Shown piece by piece: positions 53,698 through 63,730 of a stretch of 64,000 nucleotides of DNA. The translations under genes and the position numbers were made by a program. The first letter of the stretch is position 1. Every line of letters begins with the position of its first letter. A model generated the notes under the pieces. The model made no database searches and had not been told where the DNA came from. It saw nothing but the letters and a program-made list of their open reading frames with translations. The DNA comes from Acrocarpospora pleiomorpha (GTDB lineage Bacteria; Actinomycetota; Actinomycetes; Streptosporangiales; Streptosporangiaceae): assembly GCF_009687885.1 (NCBI RefSeq), contig NZ_BLAF01000011.1:1-64000 (forward strand), written 5' to 3'.

Positions 53698-54575
53698 GTC
53701 TCCTCCAGCAGGCCCGCGGCCGTGTCGACGGCGGCGGTCACGTCGTCATCGGGCGGGTAGAGCAGGGCGCGTCCGACGACGAGCCCGCGTACCTGCGGCA
53801 ATCGCAACGCTTTGCTCCAGGACGCGTACACCTCGTCGGGCGCGTGCACGGGATCCCCGCCGAGCAGCAGCGTCGGCAGGGTGGTGGCCGTCATGATCTG
53901 CTCCATATGCGGCACCACCGGCACTTTCAGCCAGGTTCGCGCGGAAGTGGCGCCGAGTGCCTGGCCCACGGAGATCGCACGGATCATCCCTTCTGGCGAT
54001 AGATCGTGCTTCACCACGCCGTCCACCAGCTGGGACCAGAACGGCTCGACCATCGCCATCAGTCCGCGTTCCGCCAGTTCGGTGACCGCCTGAGCGCAAT
54101 TGGCCAGCGTGTCGGCGGTCGCCCGATCCTCGACCCCAATCCGGCAGAGCATCTTGCCGCCGTCGAAACCCATCTCCGCGATCGCCTGAGCTGTATAAGC
54201 CGTGAACCGGTCATCGAACTCGAACGCGGTGCCCTGCAGCCCGCCCCGGTTCATCGACCCAATGACGATCTTGTCGTCCAGCAGCCCGAGCAGCAGCAGG
54301 TCCTCCAGCACGTCGGGCGTGCCGAGCACCCCGTCCACGCCGGGCCGGGACAGCGCGGTCGCCAGCCGATCGAGCAGTTCCACCCGATTCGCCATCGCGG
54401 TCGGACGCGCCCCGACCCCGATCATCCCCCGAGCCGGATGGTCGGCCGCGATGATCAGCAACTGCCGCCCGGTGGCGCGCAACGGACGCCGCCGCCGGGC
54501 GGACGCCGCCTCCGCCACCCGCTGGGGCTGCCAGGCGCGCAGGTCCAGCAGGTCGCGGTAGTCCTGGTCACGCAT
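53694..54575 (-). CDS. Class I aldolase-like (beta/alpha)8 protein of the iol operon
   Basis: 293 residues from ATG 54575, overlapping iolC by 8 nt. TIM-barrel features: LLIIAADHPARGMIGVG, VLEDLLLLGLLDDKIVIGSMNRGGLQGTAFEFDDRFT, FDGGKMLCRI, GLMAMVEPFWSQ, WLKVPVVPHMEQIMTATTLPTLLLGGD and VRGLVVGRALLYP. This resembles the Cgl0158-type proteins of actinobacterial iol clusters and LacD/DhnA aldolases. The Lys in WLKVPVV could be the Schiff-base residue. The likely job is cleavage of the IolC product to dihydroxyacetone phosphate and malonate semialdehyde (the IolJ role), which no other gene here provides. Confidence 0.7.
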   Translation of the reverse strand: MRDQDYRDLLDLRAWQPQRVAEAASARRRRPLRATGRQLLIIAADHPARGMIGVGARPTAMANRVELLDRLATALSRPGVDGVLGTPDVLEDLLLLGLLDDKIVIGSMNRGGLQGTAFEFDDRFTAYTAQAIAEMGFDGGKMLCRIGVEDRATADTLANCAQAVTELAERGLMAMVEPFWSQLVDGVVKHDLSPEGMIRAISVGQALGATSARTWLKVPVVPHMEQIMTATTLPTLLLGGDPVHAPDEVYASWSKALRLPQVRGLVVGRALLYPPDDDVTAAVDTAAGLLEET

Positions 54576-55512
54576 GTGAGGCCTCTCCGAGGGCGTGCTC
54601 GATTTCCGCGACGGTCGGCATGGCGGGAGCGCACGCGAGCCGGCCGGCCACGATGGATCCGGCCGCGTTCGCGTACCGGAGGGTTTTGGCCAGCGGCCAG
54701 CCCGACAGCAGCCCATGGCAGAGCGCGCCGCCGAACGCGTCGCCCGCGCCCAGCCCGTTGACGACCTCGACCGGCACCGGCGGCACCTCGACCACCTCGT
54801 CCGCGGTCATCCCCAGCACCCCACCGCCGCCCTGCTTGACCACCGCGAGCGTCACCCCCGCCGCCAGCAGCGCCACCCCCGCCTGGTACGGCTCCCGCGT
54901 GCCGGTCGCCACCTCGACCTCGTCGAGATTGCCGACGGCGACGGTCACGTGCCGGAGCGCGTCCTTCACCCGTTCTTGGGCGTCTTTGAGGCAGCTCCAG
55001 AACATTGGCCGGTAGTCCAGGTCGAGGACGGTGTGGGTCCGGCGGCCTCGGGCACCCCAGGCGGCAAAGTGCGCGTCGAGGGATGGCTGCTCGGACAACC
55101 CGGTCATGGTGGTCCAGAACAGGTCAGCCGAGGCGATCTCCGCGAGGTCCAGTTCGTGTGGGTGGATCTCTAGGTCGGGGGCTTTGGGGAATCGGTAGAA
55201 ATAGAGCGGGAAATGGTCGGGCGGGTGGATCTCGCAGAAGGTCACCGGGGTCGGCAGGTGGGCGACCGGGGTGACGTGCCGGTCGTCCACACCGTACTCG
55301 CGGAGCGCGTCGTGGATGAACTCGCCGAAGGGGTCCGCGCCGGTCCTGGTGATCACCGCGCTCGACCGGCCCAGCCGCGCGGCGGCCACGGCGACGTTGG
55401 TAGGACTTCCGCCCAGGTATTTCCCGAAGGTCTCGACATGACGCAGCGAAACGCCCACTTGGAGCGGGTAGACGTCCACCCCGACTCGGCCCATGGTCAG
55501 CACTTCGGTCAC
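54568..55512 (-). CDS. iolC: 5-dehydro-2-deoxygluconokinase
   Basis: 314 residues, GTG start. PfkB/ribokinase family: VLTMGRVGVDVYPLQVGVSLRHVETFGKYLGGSPTNVAVAAARLGRSSAVITRTGADPFGEF, HFPLYFYRFPKAPD, and the catalytic/ATP motif NGLGAGDAFGGALCHGLL with Asp as base. IolC of this group is recognised by the PLQVGxxLxxVxxFxKYLGGSPTNVAV pattern. It phosphorylates 2-deoxy-5-keto-gluconate. 31 nt after iolE. Confidence 0.92.
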   Translation of the reverse strand: MTEVLTMGRVGVDVYPLQVGVSLRHVETFGKYLGGSPTNVAVAAARLGRSSAVITRTGADPFGEFIHDALREYGVDDRHVTPVAHLPTPVTFCEIHPPDHFPLYFYRFPKAPDLEIHPHELDLAEIASADLFWTTMTGLSEQPSLDAHFAAWGARGRRTHTVLDLDYRPMFWSCLKDAQERVKDALRHVTVAVGNLDEVEVATGTREPYQAGVALLAAGVTLAVVKQGGGGVLGMTADEVVEVPPVPVEVVNGLGAGDAFGGALCHGLLSGWPLAKTLRYANAAGSIVAGRLACAPAMPTVAEIEHALGEASHA

Positions 55513-55543
55513 GGCCTGCTCCGCGGCGAATTCGGGCTGGCGG

Positions 55544-56371
55544 TCATGGCAGGGCTCGGAGGTAGTCGAGGCTGGTGCGGACGTCGGTGATGGGGCCTTC
55601 GCCTGGGGGTGGGGTGGTGGTGAGGATGACGTCCTGTTCCATGACGTACCAGCCGTCGTAGGAGGATTTGGTGAGGCTGGCGATGATGCCGGCGATGTCC
55701 ACGTCGCCCTCGCCTAGCGGGCGATATATCCCGATTTTTACGGCTTCGGTGTAGCTGAGGGTGCCTGCTTGGACCTGAGCGGCGAGGGTGGCGTTCACGT
55801 CTTTGAGGTGGGCGTGGGCGATTCGGTGGGGTTCGCGGAGGGCCAGGTCCAGGGGGTCGGTGCCGCCGATGAGGAGGTGGCCGGTGTCGAGGCAGAGTTT
55901 GACGCCGCAGCCGTCGAGGACACGGCGGACTTCGGCGGCGTTTTCCACCATCGTGCCGACGTGCGGATGCAGGGTGACCTGGCGCGGGAGCTCGGCGGTG
56001 ATCCGGTCCAGGTTGCCGAGCAGGGTGCGCCAGCCGTCGGCGTCGAGGGCGGGCCTGGTGTCGTACCCCTCCGCGCCGGTGACAGCGGCGAGCACCACAA
56101 CCGTCTCCTCCGCGAAGCCGTCGGTGAGATCCTTTAGCCCCCGGAGGGGATCATGTCCGGGCTCATGCAAAACCACAGGGACGAAACCACCAATTGCCCT
56201 CATATCATGATTTTTCAGGATATCGGGTGATAGGAAGCCGTCCGGACCGAGTTCGGTGGCGGTGATACCAAGGGCGCGCATCTCAGTGAGGACCCGCTCA
56301 GCGTCAAGTTGGTGACCCCATCCGGGGACCTCGCAAACACCCCAGGAAATCGGCGCAGCTGCGATCTTCAT
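55544..56371 (-). CDS. iolE: Inosose dehydratase-like TIM-barrel protein
   Basis: 275 residues from ATG 56371. AP endonuclease 2 / xylose isomerase-like barrel: KIAAAPISWGVCEVPGWG, ALGITATELGPDGFL, VTLHPHVGTMVENAAEV, VKLCLDTGHLLIGGTDP, HAHLKDVNATLAAQVQAG and GWYVMEQDVILTTTPP, with Asp/His/Glu metal ligands. It should dehydrate scyllo-inosose to the diketone used by IolD; an IolH-like isomerase role is the alternative. The ATG overlaps the stop of mini-ORF 2 (ATGA). Its first ~15 codons are the parent of the repeat array between it and iolG. Confidence 0.85.
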   Translation of the reverse strand: MKIAAAPISWGVCEVPGWGHQLDAERVLTEMRALGITATELGPDGFLSPDILKNHDMRAIGGFVPVVLHEPGHDPLRGLKDLTDGFAEETVVVLAAVTGAEGYDTRPALDADGWRTLLGNLDRITAELPRQVTLHPHVGTMVENAAEVRRVLDGCGVKLCLDTGHLLIGGTDPLDLALREPHRIAHAHLKDVNATLAAQVQAGTLSYTEAVKIGIYRPLGEGDVDIAGIIASLTKSSYDGWYVMEQDVILTTTPPPGEGPITDVRTSLDYLRALP

Positions 56372-56520
56372 ATGACCACCCCGGACATGCACCTAAAAGT
56401 CGACGCGACCACAATCTTCATACAACCACCTCGAACACTCCCCCGAAGATCACCGCAACCGCGGTCCTCGTGCACCACCTCGAACAAACTCCCGGAGATC
56501 AACACAGCAGCAATCCTCAT
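56368..56520 (-). CDS. Mini-ORF 2 (50 aa), duplicated iolE start, coupled to iolE
   Basis: ATG 56520 overlaps the TGA of mini-ORF 1, and its own TGA (56370-56368) overlaps the iolE ATG. It is preceded by GAGGTGGTCGT. The peptide starts MRIAAVLISGSLFEVV, compare iolE MKIAAAPISWGVCEV, and contains a second internal start-like copy MKIVVAS. It is probably a by-product of tandem duplication, but the perfect stop-start chain means ribosomes leaving iolG could pass through it to reach iolE. Whether a stable peptide is made is unknown. Confidence 0.4.
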   Translation of the reverse strand: MRIAAVLISGSLFEVVHEDRGCGDLRGSVRGGCMKIVVASTFRCMSGVVI

Positions 56521-56657
56521 ACGACCACCTCGAACACACCCCGAAGACCACCGCGATCGCGGTCCATCTCGAACGAGCCCACGGAGATCGGCACGGCAGC
56601 AATCCTCATACGACCACCTCGAACATGCCCTAGAGAGGGCGCGGCAATGGTCGTCAT
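56372..56657 (-). repeat. Degenerate tandem array of the iolE 5' end (about five copies)
   Basis: Repeat core on the minus strand: TTCGAGGTGGTCGTATGAGG then ATTGCTGC. Start-like ATGs lie at 56657, 56610, 56520, 56422 and 56371 (the real iolE start). Most carry a GAGGTGG ribosome-binding-like sequence just ahead. Related blocks GGTCTTCGGGGTGTGTTCGAGG match iolE codons for WGVCEV. This fills the whole iolG-iolE gap. Confidence 0.8.
56517..56657 (-). CDS. Mini-ORF 1 (46 aa), duplicated iolE start, coupled to iolG
   Basis: ATG 56657 overlaps the iolG stop (ATGA) and its own stop overlaps the ATG of mini-ORF 2 (ATGA). The peptide MTTIAAPSLG ... MRIAAVPISVGSFE ... VFEVVV contains two degenerate copies of the iolE N-terminus (IAAAPISWG, VCEV). 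It would have been the natural coupled start of iolE after iolG if the copies had not been inserted. Confidence 0.4.
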   Translation of the reverse strand: MTTIAAPSLGHVRGGRMRIAAVPISVGSFEMDRDRGGLRGVFEVVV

Positions 56658-57625
56658 GTGATCACCTCGGACAGGCGGACCGGGCGGTCCTGGTTTCTGG
56701 AGAGATCGGCTGCTTCGGCGACGTACAGGGCGGCCAGTGCGTCATCCACCGAGCAGGGGCTTTGCCCCGTTTCCCGCACCGCTGCCAGGAAGGCGATCAG
56801 CTCCGCCTTGTACGCGGGCTCGAACCTGCTCTGGAATCCCGGCCACGGATTCCCCGGCGGTTGCAGCCCTTCGGTGCTGGTCAGCGGTACTCGGGGGTCG
56901 AGGCCGACGGCTCGGGTCGCGATCGTTCCGGCGAGTTCCATCCGGACGTCGTACCCGGCGCCGTTGTAGCGGGAACCCTGCAGGGTGGCGAGCGTGCCGT
57001 CGTCCAGCGTGAGGACGGCCGCGCTGTTGTCGACGTCGCCGAACTCGGCGAAGAAAGAATCGCCCCGATTCGATCCGGTCGCGTAGACGGTCTCGACCTC
57101 GCGCCCGGTGACCCAGCGCAGAGCGTCGAAGTCATGGATATGACAATCCCGGAATATCCCCCCAGAATTCGCGATGTACGCGGCCGGAGGCGGTGCCGGA
57201 TCTCCGGTGATCATGTGAACTCGATCCAGCCGCCCCAGCTCCCCCTTGAGCAACGCCTCCCGCGCCGCCTGATATCCGGCGTCGAAGCGCCGCTGAAACC
57301 CGATATGCACCAGCACACCACTGCGCTGTACGGCCTCCCGGACCTTCAACGTCTCCGGCACGTCCGGCGCGGCAGGTTTCTCGCAGAACGCCGGAACCCC
57401 CCGGGCGCACGCCTCGATCAGCAACTCCGCGTGCGACCCGGTAGGCGTCGCGATCACCACCGCGTCGGCGTCGAACGGATCCCCCGTCCTCGCGTTCAAC
57501 GCGATAGCTGTACGGTCGGCCAGTTCCCCGTTCTCATCATGGACGACCAGGTCTTCGACGAGCTCGGCCAGCGTTCCCGCATGAAACGCACCGATCCGGC
57601 CAAGACCCAGCAAACCCACACGCAT
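56654..57625 (-). CDS. iolG: Inositol 2-dehydrogenase
   Basis: 323 residues. GFO/IDH/MocA fold: Rossmann motif VGLLGLGRIGAFHAGTL, then DADAVVIATPTGSHAELLIEACARGVPAFCEKPAA with the conserved EKP lysine, VLVHIGFQRRFDAGY, and catalytic DCHIHDFDALRWV (D-x3-H). It oxidises myo-inositol to scyllo-inosose with NAD+. First gene of the iol operon, promoter at 57653-57682. No inositol transporter, iolA or regulator gene is in the window. Confidence 0.93.
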   Translation of the reverse strand: MRVGLLGLGRIGAFHAGTLAELVEDLVVHDENGELADRTAIALNARTGDPFDADAVVIATPTGSHAELLIEACARGVPAFCEKPAAPDVPETLKVREAVQRSGVLVHIGFQRRFDAGYQAAREALLKGELGRLDRVHMITGDPAPPPAAYIANSGGIFRDCHIHDFDALRWVTGREVETVYATGSNRGDSFFAEFGDVDNSAAVLTLDDGTLATLQGSRYNGAGYDVRMELAGTIATRAVGLDPRVPLTSTEGLQPPGNPWPGFQSRFEPAYKAELIAFLAAVRETGQSPCSVDDALAALYVAEAADLSRNQDRPVRLSEVIT

Positions 57626-57652
57626 GACGAAACTCCTTGTCCGGGGCTTCCA

Positions 57653-57682
57653 GTTCTAGTTCAATTTCCAGAAAGGAGTCAA
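57653..57682 (-). promoter_or_regulatory. Promoter of the iol operon
   Basis: Minus strand: -35 TTGACT (57682-57677), 18-nt spacer, -10 TAGAAC (57658-57653), about 28 bp before the iolG start. Two CTGGAA copies in the spacer and just after the -10 (CTGGAAATTGAACTAGAACTGG) form a direct repeat that could be a regulator site. Confidence 0.55.
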
Positions 57683-57690
57683 CAGTTTGT

Positions 57691-57790
57691 CCTGACATAT
57701 GGACGTACCAGGTCAGAGGCCACCCCGGAGAGTCCAGGTATATGGACGTACCCGCCAGGCGGATCCCCTCCCGGCGGGTCCTGACAAACG
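57691..57790. repeat. Hairpin-forming repeat with ATATGGACGTACC, left of the IS5 element
   Basis: Two copies of ATATGGACGTACC (57698-57710 and 57740-57752). The first is framed by CTGAC...GTCAG. The second leads into CCCGCC (57751-57756) pairing with GGCGGG (57773-57778) and ends in GGTCCTGACAAACG directly at the IS left end. The same motif and hairpin recur at 59496-59583. Confidence 0.6.
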
Positions 57791-58703
57791 GAGCTCTTTC
57801 CATCGTGAAGGCACTGGTCAGGATGGGTCTGCGGAAAGCGGTGGCAGATGAGAGGAGGATCCCGATAAGACAGCAGTCAACCAAGATCCGATGCCCCGAC
57901 CGGGAGCCTCGTTGCTGTCTTACCGTGCCTCGATTCCACTGTCCAACCACACCCTGATTCGCCTGGCCGAACTCATCCGCACCCGGCACGCCGAACGCCG
58001 CTCCAGGTGGCGAAAGTTAGACCCAGCGGAGCAGGCGCTACTGGTCCTGGCCCACTTGCGCAATGGCGACACCTACGCCCGCCTGGCCGCCGGTTTCGCC
58101 GTGGGGACCACCACGGCCTGGCGCTATGTTCGCGAAGCCGTCGATCTCCTGGCCGCCCTGGCCGACGACGTGCACCCCGCCGTCGAGCGCGCATCCCGGC
58201 TGGCCTACACCATCCTGGACGGCACTCTCATCCCGATCGACCGCCTCGCCGACGAGGGGCCGTATTACAGCGGCAAACACAAGCGGCATGGAATGAACGT
58301 GCAACTGCTGGCCGACCCCCATGGGCCGACTGGTGTGGGCCTCGCCCGCGCTGCCGGGCGCCGTGCACGACGTGAGCGCCGCTCGGAAGGTCGGCCTGAT
58401 CGACGCCTTGACCAGCGCCGGCGTGAAGACCTTTGCGGACAAGGGTTATCAAGGCGCGGGCGGCACGATTCGGACGCCGTTCAAGCGGCATCGCCATCGG
58501 CCCTGGTTGTCACGCGGGCAGCGGGACGTCAACCGCGCTCACGCCCGTATCCGTGCCATCGGTGAGCGTGCCGTCGCGACCTTGAAGGGCTGGAAGGTGC
58601 TGACCAGGCTGCGCTGTTGCCCGCATCGAGCGACCGCGCTTGTGCAGGCGATCCTTGTGCTGCAGCTCGTGGAAGAAGGCCGCTACTCAGGATGAAATGG
58701 CTC
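57791..58703 (+). mobile_element. IS5-family insertion sequence (about 0.9 kb)
   Basis: Bounded by imperfect terminal repeats: left GAGCTCTTTCCATCGTGAAG, right (reverse complement) GAGCCATTTCATCCTGAGTA. It contains a single DDE transposase gene, which is frameshifted. No clear target duplication. A second CAGGATGAAAAAGCCTC near 59480 resembles the right end and may be a remnant of another copy. Confidence 0.7.
57912..58695 (+). pseudogene. IS5-family DDE transposase, frameshifted
   Basis: First frame: LLSYRASIPLSNHTLIRLAELIRTRH, GDTYARLAAGFAVGTTTAWRYVREAVDLLAAL (HTH), LAYTILDGTLIPIDRLADEGPYYSGKHKRHGMNVQLLADP (first catalytic Asp in LDGT). The frame breaks at a run of five C near 58317, then GRLVWASPALPGAVHDVSAAR, TFADKGYQGAGGTIRTPFKRH (second Asp) and NRAHARIRAIGERAVATLKGWK (catalytic Glu) follow in the +1 frame. 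One extra C would explain it. Programmed frameshifting occurs in some IS5 groups but is not demonstrated here. Confidence 0.8.
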
Positions 58704-58737
58704 TTATTGTGTCGGTGGGTGCTGCGAGCATGACGGG

Positions 58738-59340
58738 ATGATCGCGACTCCTGACGACTACTCCTGGTTCTCCCGCGAGCGCTTCCCCGGCCTGGCGGAT
58801 GCCTACTGCTTCACCTACGTCCGCGGCCTGACGCCTGAGGAACTGATGACCCGGCTCGGCGTCCGGGTTGAAGACTGCTCTCGCATGACGCTTGATGAGC
58901 TGATCCGGCGGCAAACCTTCGGTGCCGTCGCTGTTGGAGACTGGGTACTCCTCGTCGAGGCCCACGGCGGGCTTGGCGTCACCGAAGAGATCATTATGCC
59001 GCTGTCGGCGGGCACCCGCCTCGTCTCCCACTTCTACCTCGAAGTAGACGGCATGGACTACTTCCACTGGATCGACGACGCAAAGATCCGGTTCGAGTTC
59101 CTGCACCAGGAAGGCTATTCCCACTGGATCAAAGACGGGAAGATCCAGTTCATGTTCAGGCATCATGAAAACTACTCAGAGGAGATGCCGGACGAACTCG
59201 CAGAGACCTTGGAGCGGATCGACTCCCCCGTCTACCCGATCGCCGACCCCCACGAAGGGCCGGCGTTCCTGTTGGCCGAGCGCGTCACCGGGATCACGAT
59301 GACGCCGCAGTTGCTGGAGGAGTCCACCTACCTGTGCTGA
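58738..59340 (+). CDS. DUF6461-family protein with internal duplication
   Basis: 200 residues. N-terminal YSWFSRERFPGLADAYCFTYVRGLTPEELMTRLGV and C-terminal FLLAERVTGITMTPQLLEE match the DUF6461 pattern of actinobacteria; function unknown. In the middle, two adjacent 19-residue units, HWIDDAKIRFEFLHQEGYS and HWIKDGKIQFMFRHHENYS, are a tandem duplication, one more than the family normally shows as far as I recall. No signal or TM segment. It lies between the IS5 element and the HAD gene. Confidence 0.75.
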   Translation: MIATPDDYSWFSRERFPGLADAYCFTYVRGLTPEELMTRLGVRVEDCSRMTLDELIRRQTFGAVAVGDWVLLVEAHGGLGVTEEIIMPLSAGTRLVSHFYLEVDGMDYFHWIDDAKIRFEFLHQEGYSHWIKDGKIQFMFRHHENYSEEMPDELAETLERIDSPVYPIADPHEGPAFLLAERVTGITMTPQLLEESTYLC

Positions 59341-59495
59341 GGCGTTCCCAGATCGAGGTGAGCAGAACCCACCGTCCACGACTCCCGCGGGTTGGCTGTG
59401 GACGGTGGATCGCTTCGCTGCACGCTCCTGCAGGCTCCACGGGGGCACCGTTCTCCGCGGGCCTGCCGTACCAGGCCATCAGGATGAAAAAGCCT

Positions 59496-59583
59496 CATGG
59501 ACGTACCCGCCAGGCGAATCTTCTCCCTGGCGGGTCCTGGCATATGGACGTGCCCGCCGGTCAAATCTTCTCCCGGCGCGGGT
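59496..59583. repeat. Second pair of ATGGACGTACCCGCC hairpin repeats
   Basis: CATGGACGTACCCGCCAGG leads into a perfect 9-bp hairpin, CCCGCCAGG (59506-59514) with CCTGGCGGG (59526-59534), 11-nt loop. A second copy, CATATGGACGTGCCCGCCGG, with partner CCGGCGCGGG, follows at once. It is the same unit as 57740-57780. It lies 3' of the HAD gene (minus strand) and could terminate it. Confidence 0.6.
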
Positions 59584-59616
59584 TCTCCGGCGATCGGCCC
59601 GGATCGTGCTCCTCGG

Positions 59617-60222
59617 TCAGTTCCCGCGCAAGAGGTCGTCGAGATCGGCGCGCAGGCGCGCGGCGTCGGTGAACAGGAGCGCGTGCATTCCCACCGTCTC
59701 GGCGGCGGTCACGTTGGGCGGCCGGTCGTCGATGAAGACGCACTCCGCGGGCCGGGCGTCGAGGGCGGACAAAACTGCCTTGTAGATCTCCGGGCTGGGC
59801 TTGGAGATGGCCATCCTGCTGCTGAAGAAGCGGTGCTCCAGGTCGGCCATCCAGGGCACGTCGTCGAGAGCGTCGGCCAGTTCGTGCGGCGCGTTGGACA
59901 GCAGGGCCACGCTCAAGCCCTGGCTCTTCAGATCGGCGACCAGCTCGACGGTCGCCATGTCCGGGTTCAGCCAGCTGGTGATGTCGAGCCGGATCAGCTC
60001 GCCGGCCACCTCGGCGGTGAAGTCGGCTTCGAGGGTCTTCTCCACGGCCGACCAGAAGCCCCCCGCGGTCATCAACCCTCGGTCGTAGGGGTCACGATGT
60101 TCCCAGTAGGCCGCCCAGAAGCGGTCAGACTCGACACCGGCGACGGCAACCATGCCATCCCGGGCCGAATGCGGCTGATGCCGCCCTACTACTCCGGCGA
60201 AGTCAAAGATGATCCAGCGCAT
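59617..60222 (-). CDS. HAD-family hydrolase
   Basis: 201 residues from ATG 60222 (a TTG at 60231 is possible). Motif I is WIIFDFAGVVG: nucleophile Asp present, the second acid replaced by Ala as in several HAD-IA members (FDFGGVL type). Motif II is ALLSNAPHEL (Ser/Asn), motif III Lys in SRMAISKPSPEIYKAVL, motif IV FIDDRPPNVTAAETVGMHALLF. It is complete. Phosphatase or dehalogenase substrate cannot be told. Confidence 0.85.
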   Translation of the reverse strand: MRWIIFDFAGVVGRHQPHSARDGMVAVAGVESDRFWAAYWEHRDPYDRGLMTAGGFWSAVEKTLEADFTAEVAGELIRLDITSWLNPDMATVELVADLKSQGLSVALLSNAPHELADALDDVPWMADLEHRFFSSRMAISKPSPEIYKAVLSALDARPAECVFIDDRPPNVTAAETVGMHALLFTDAARLRADLDDLLRGN

Positions 60223-60514
60223 AACGGGCAATTATCCCCACCATCCCTCATCCCACAGCCAACACCAAACGTTGATCACCGAATCTCGCGGAGAACAAAC
60301 GCCACCGACTCCTGAGTTCGCTCCAGGAAGCCATCCCGGAGGCGGCCGGACAAGCTCTTGACGCTAACCGCCGGCCAAAAGACCCCGCCCTCGTGGCGCC
60401 GGTGCGGCGAGAACCGCCACCAGCATGAACGGCGCCGACGTGAACGCCGCCGGGTAACGGCGAGGGACCCGGCGACCTCCAACGATCATGGCCGGCGATG
60501 TCCTTCGGGAGGGA

Positions 60515-62779
<2,265 letters not shown>

Positions 62780-63016
62780 TTACCAACCCCGGACCACGAG
62801 TTTACCCGTACTCGCAGTGACGACCCTCGCACTCAAAGTGCGCGAGCGCAAGCGCCGGAACCCAACCCCCAGGCCACAACCACGTACCGTGACCCCAGAA
62901 GCCACAAAGCCACCACGACCTCTGGAAAGCCCAAACCGCGGGGATCTCCCGCAGGTTTGTCCAGGTATATGGCAATCACGAGGTTTTGAGAGAAGCGTCT
63001 GGGGAGGGGATGCATT

Positions 63017-63580
63017 ATGGATATTCCAGAACTTCATCAGCGCGCCATGGACGGCTTCGGAGAGCGTGTGCACGCCGTCGGCGAGGACCAGTGGGGCCTC
63101 AGCACGCCCTGCTCCGACTGGAACGTGCGCATGCTCGTCAACCACATCGCGGGCGAGAACATGTGGACGGCCCCGCTGATGGCCGGGCAGACGATCGCCG
63201 ACATGGGCGACTCCTTCGAGGGCGACCTGCTCGGCCCGGACCCGGTCAAGTCGTTCGACGCGTCCGCCGAGGAGGCCGTCATGGCCGTGCACGAGCCGGG
63301 CGCGATGGAGCGCACCGTGCACCTGTCCTTCGGCGACGTCCCCGGCTCCGAGTACGCGACGCAGCTCTTCGCCGACATCCTCATCCACAGCTGGGACCTG
63401 GCCAAGGCCACCGGCGGCGACCAGCGGCTCGACCCCGGGCTGGTCTCCGCCTGCGCGTCCTGGTTCGCCGAAGAGGAGAACGCCTACCGCTCGGCCGGGC
63501 TGATCGCGCCCCGGGTGGGCGTAACCGGCGACGCCGACCAGCAGACGCGCCTGCTCGCCGCGTTCGGCCGCCGCGCCTGA
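63017..63580 (+). CDS. TIGR03086-family metal-binding protein (DinB-like, maleylpyruvate isomerase superfamily)
   Basis: 187 residues, ATG with GGGGAGGGG upstream. N-terminal MDIPELHQRAMDGFGERVHAVGEDQWGLSTPCSDWNVRMLVNHIAGENMWTAPLMAG is the TIGR03086 signature (TPCxxWxVRxLVNHxxxE), with His in NHIAGE and a later HSWDLAKATG as metal ligands of the four-helix DinB/mycothiol-dependent fold. C-terminal AAFGRRA is typical. Substrate unknown; mycothiol use is inferred from the superfamily. Confidence 0.88.
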   Translation: MDIPELHQRAMDGFGERVHAVGEDQWGLSTPCSDWNVRMLVNHIAGENMWTAPLMAGQTIADMGDSFEGDLLGPDPVKSFDASAEEAVMAVHEPGAMERTVHLSFGDVPGSEYATQLFADILIHSWDLAKATGGDQRLDPGLVSACASWFAEEENAYRSAGLIAPRVGVTGDADQQTRLLAAFGRRA

Positions 63581-63672
63581 GACCCGCGACGGCGAAGCCA
63601 CCTGCGACCGGCTGCCCGTGCCCAGCTTGGCTGGACGAAAAAAGGGGACGAACTGGGTTGGTGGGTGGAGCG

Positions 63673-63717
63673 CACCCTGCCCGCCGCCCGAGAATCGCTC
63701 GGGTGGCGGGCAGGGTG
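63673..63717. terminator. Bidirectional terminator hairpin, 20-bp stem
   Basis: CACCCTGCCCGCCGCCCGAG (63673-63692), loop AATCG, CTCGGGTGGCGGGCAGGGTG (63698-63717), with one G-T pair. It lies between the convergent TIGR03086 and GntR genes, so it can serve both. No U-tract, as is common in high-GC actinomycetes. Confidence 0.75.
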
Positions 63718-63730
63718 GGATCATCCTGCG

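Noticed and set aside
56372..56657. CRISPR-like array (regular repeats in an intergenic region)
   Set aside because: Repeats are degenerate, unevenly spaced, not palindromic, and each matches the adjacent iolE start; there are no cas genes. The same holds for the 50.9 kb array, which matches the iolD 3' end.
60276..60482. Minus-strand frame ending SVKSLSGRLRDGFLERTQESVAFVLREIR
   Set aside because: The last ~30 residues look protein-like, but the beginning is Arg-rich and typical of an antisense reading of GC-rich DNA, and no start signal is visible. The 290-bp gap between the HAD and geoA genes otherwise shows nothing.
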